Shown here: piece by piece, positions 63,455-64,000 of the stretch | Position numbering within the stretch: the stretch's first letter is position 1 | How the letters are laid out: each line of letters begins with the position of its first letter | From: Roseinatronobacter alkalisoli | GTDB lineage: Bacteria; Pseudomonadota; Alphaproteobacteria; Rhodobacterales; Rhodobacteraceae | DNA: 64,000 bases | Direction of reading: 5' to 3' | Assembly (NCBI RefSeq): GCF_028745735.1 | Contig: NZ_JAQZSM010000001.1 | Location: 310,001-374,000 of the forward strand | Notes under the pieces: model-generated | What the model saw: only the letters and a program-made list of their open reading frames with translations | What the model was told of the DNA's origin: nothing | Database searches by the model: none | Position numbers and translations under genes: made by a program

Positions 63455-64000
63455 TCACATATCCACAATGCCGCGGCGGCGCAGCAGTATCCACAGGAAA
63501 ACCGGCCCGCCCAGAACGGCCGTGACAATGCCGATCGGCAGTTCGGCAGGGGCGATGACAAGCCGTGCGATCATGTCAGCCATCAGCAACAGCCCGGCCC
63601 CCAGCAATGCGGCGGCGGGCAGCAGATACCGGTGGTCTGGTCCCATCGCCAACCTCAGCAGATGCGGCACCACGATTCCGATAAACCCAATCCCGCCGGA
63701 CACAGCGACGGCGGCCCCGGTCGCACCGGCAACGGTCAGGATGGCCAGGTTCTTCATGCGTTGTACCGGGATGCCCATATGCGATGCCGCGGCCTCGCCC
63801 AGGGCCAGTCCGTTCAGTGCGCGCGCCAGAACCGGCGCTGCAATCAGCGCCAGCACCATGATGGGCGCGGCGGCGGTCAGCTTGGCCCAGCTCGCGCCCG
63901 CTAGTGACCCCAGCCCCCAGAAGGTCAGGTCGCGCAATTGCTGGTCATCGGCGATATAGACCAGAATGCCCGTCAATGCGCCTGCCAGCGCGCCAAGCGC
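63455..64000 (-). CDS. hmuU: Heme ABC transporter permease HmuU (FecCD family; 5' end cut by window edge)
   Basis: The C-terminal 181 residues of an iron/heme permease are present. The frame stays open to base 64000 (ALGALAGALTG before VYIADDQQLRDLTFWGLGSL), so the start is beyond the window and the TTG at 63976 is not a start. Several membrane helices are visible, and the ATPase-contact region is ARALNGLALGEAAASHMGI. It couples to HmuV; a periplasmic heme-binding protein gene (hmuT) should lie beyond the window if the operon is complete. Confidence 0.92.
   Translation of the reverse strand, partial: ALGALAGALTGILVYIADDQQLRDLTFWGLGSLAGASWAKLTAAAPIMVLALIAAPVLARALNGLALGEAAASHMGIPVQRMKNLAILTVAGATGAAVAVSGGIGFIGIVVPHLLRLAMGPDHRYLLPAAALLGAGLLLMADMIARLVIAPAELPIGIVTAVLGGPVFLWILLRRRGIVDM

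Noticed and set aside
63455-63976. TTG at 63976 as the start of hmuU
   Set aside because: The frame continues to the window edge with typical FecCD sequence, so the gene is cut by the window and not short.

Overview
The window looks like a chromosomal segment of an alphaproteobacterium of the order Rhodobacterales. The cellulose synthase is very close to the Rhodobacter sphaeroides type, and the PHB cluster (phaZ/phaC/phaP/phaR with CTGC-N3-GCAG operators), alphaproteobacterial AddAB, PuuA/PuuB-type glutamine synthetase genes, hflKC-DUF2065-Do protease and hslVU neighbourhoods all fit. The DNA is GC-rich and densely coded. Both ends cut a gene: bcsA lacks its first codons on the left, and a FecCD-type heme permease lacks its N-terminal part on the right. 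I saw no rRNA, tRNA, CRISPR array, intact insertion sequence or prophage.

Layout. 1-7062: bcsA-bcsB-bcsZ-TPR gene, a cellulose operon in which each junction is an ATGA overlap, closed by a strong bidirectional terminator. 7196-11665: polyhydroxybutyrate module, with depolymerase phaZ divergent from synthase phaC, then phasin phaP and repressor phaR. 11666-19765 (minus): one long polyamine/gamma-glutamyl operon, in order ABC ATPase, binding protein, two permeases, glutamine synthetase homologue, class I amidotransferase, PuuA-like synthetase and PuuB-like oxidase. 19999-23019: rpsU, COQ9, branched-chain aminotransferase and quinone oxidoreductase. 23200-27239: potFGHI polyamine importer. 27635-35363 (minus): L,D-transpeptidase, then a run hslO-nudix-cca-ABC exporter-VOC-RNA methyltransferase-sodium channel. 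35451-40738: putative glycosyltransferase, sdaA, cytochrome c lipoprotein, rpiA, gor. 40885-44882: hflK, hflC, DUF2065, degP. 45084-55039: peptidoglycan-binding protein, ferredoxin, PAS protein, tsaE, addB, addA, trxA. 55129-59612: hslV, an antisense brnA-like gene, hslU, sufT-like, acetyltransferase, IscA-type carrier, tpiA. 59875-64000 (minus): Nudix hydrolase, TonB-dependent heme receptor, hmuV, partial hmuU.

How the parts fit. Polyamine use is the main theme of the first half: two ABC importers and a gamma-glutamylation route lie within 16 kb, and all three perfect TTTGATCAAA palindromes that I found by eye sit upstream of these genes. Carbon storage and export (PHB, cellulose), redox and proteostasis functions (Gor, Hsp33, HflKC/DegP, HslVU, Trx) and iron/heme handling make up the rest.

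The less ordinary signals are non-coding. A roughly 230-bp element occurs twice (27306-27540 and 59637-59868), each time between convergent genes and in the same orientation, with paired changes in its stems. A short element AGTATTT-N3/4-CAAGATGA next to GC hairpins occurs three times between genes. A perfect CtrA-type site lies upstream of a kinase-less PAS protein, and an orphan BrnA-like antitoxin gene lies antisense between hslV and hslU.
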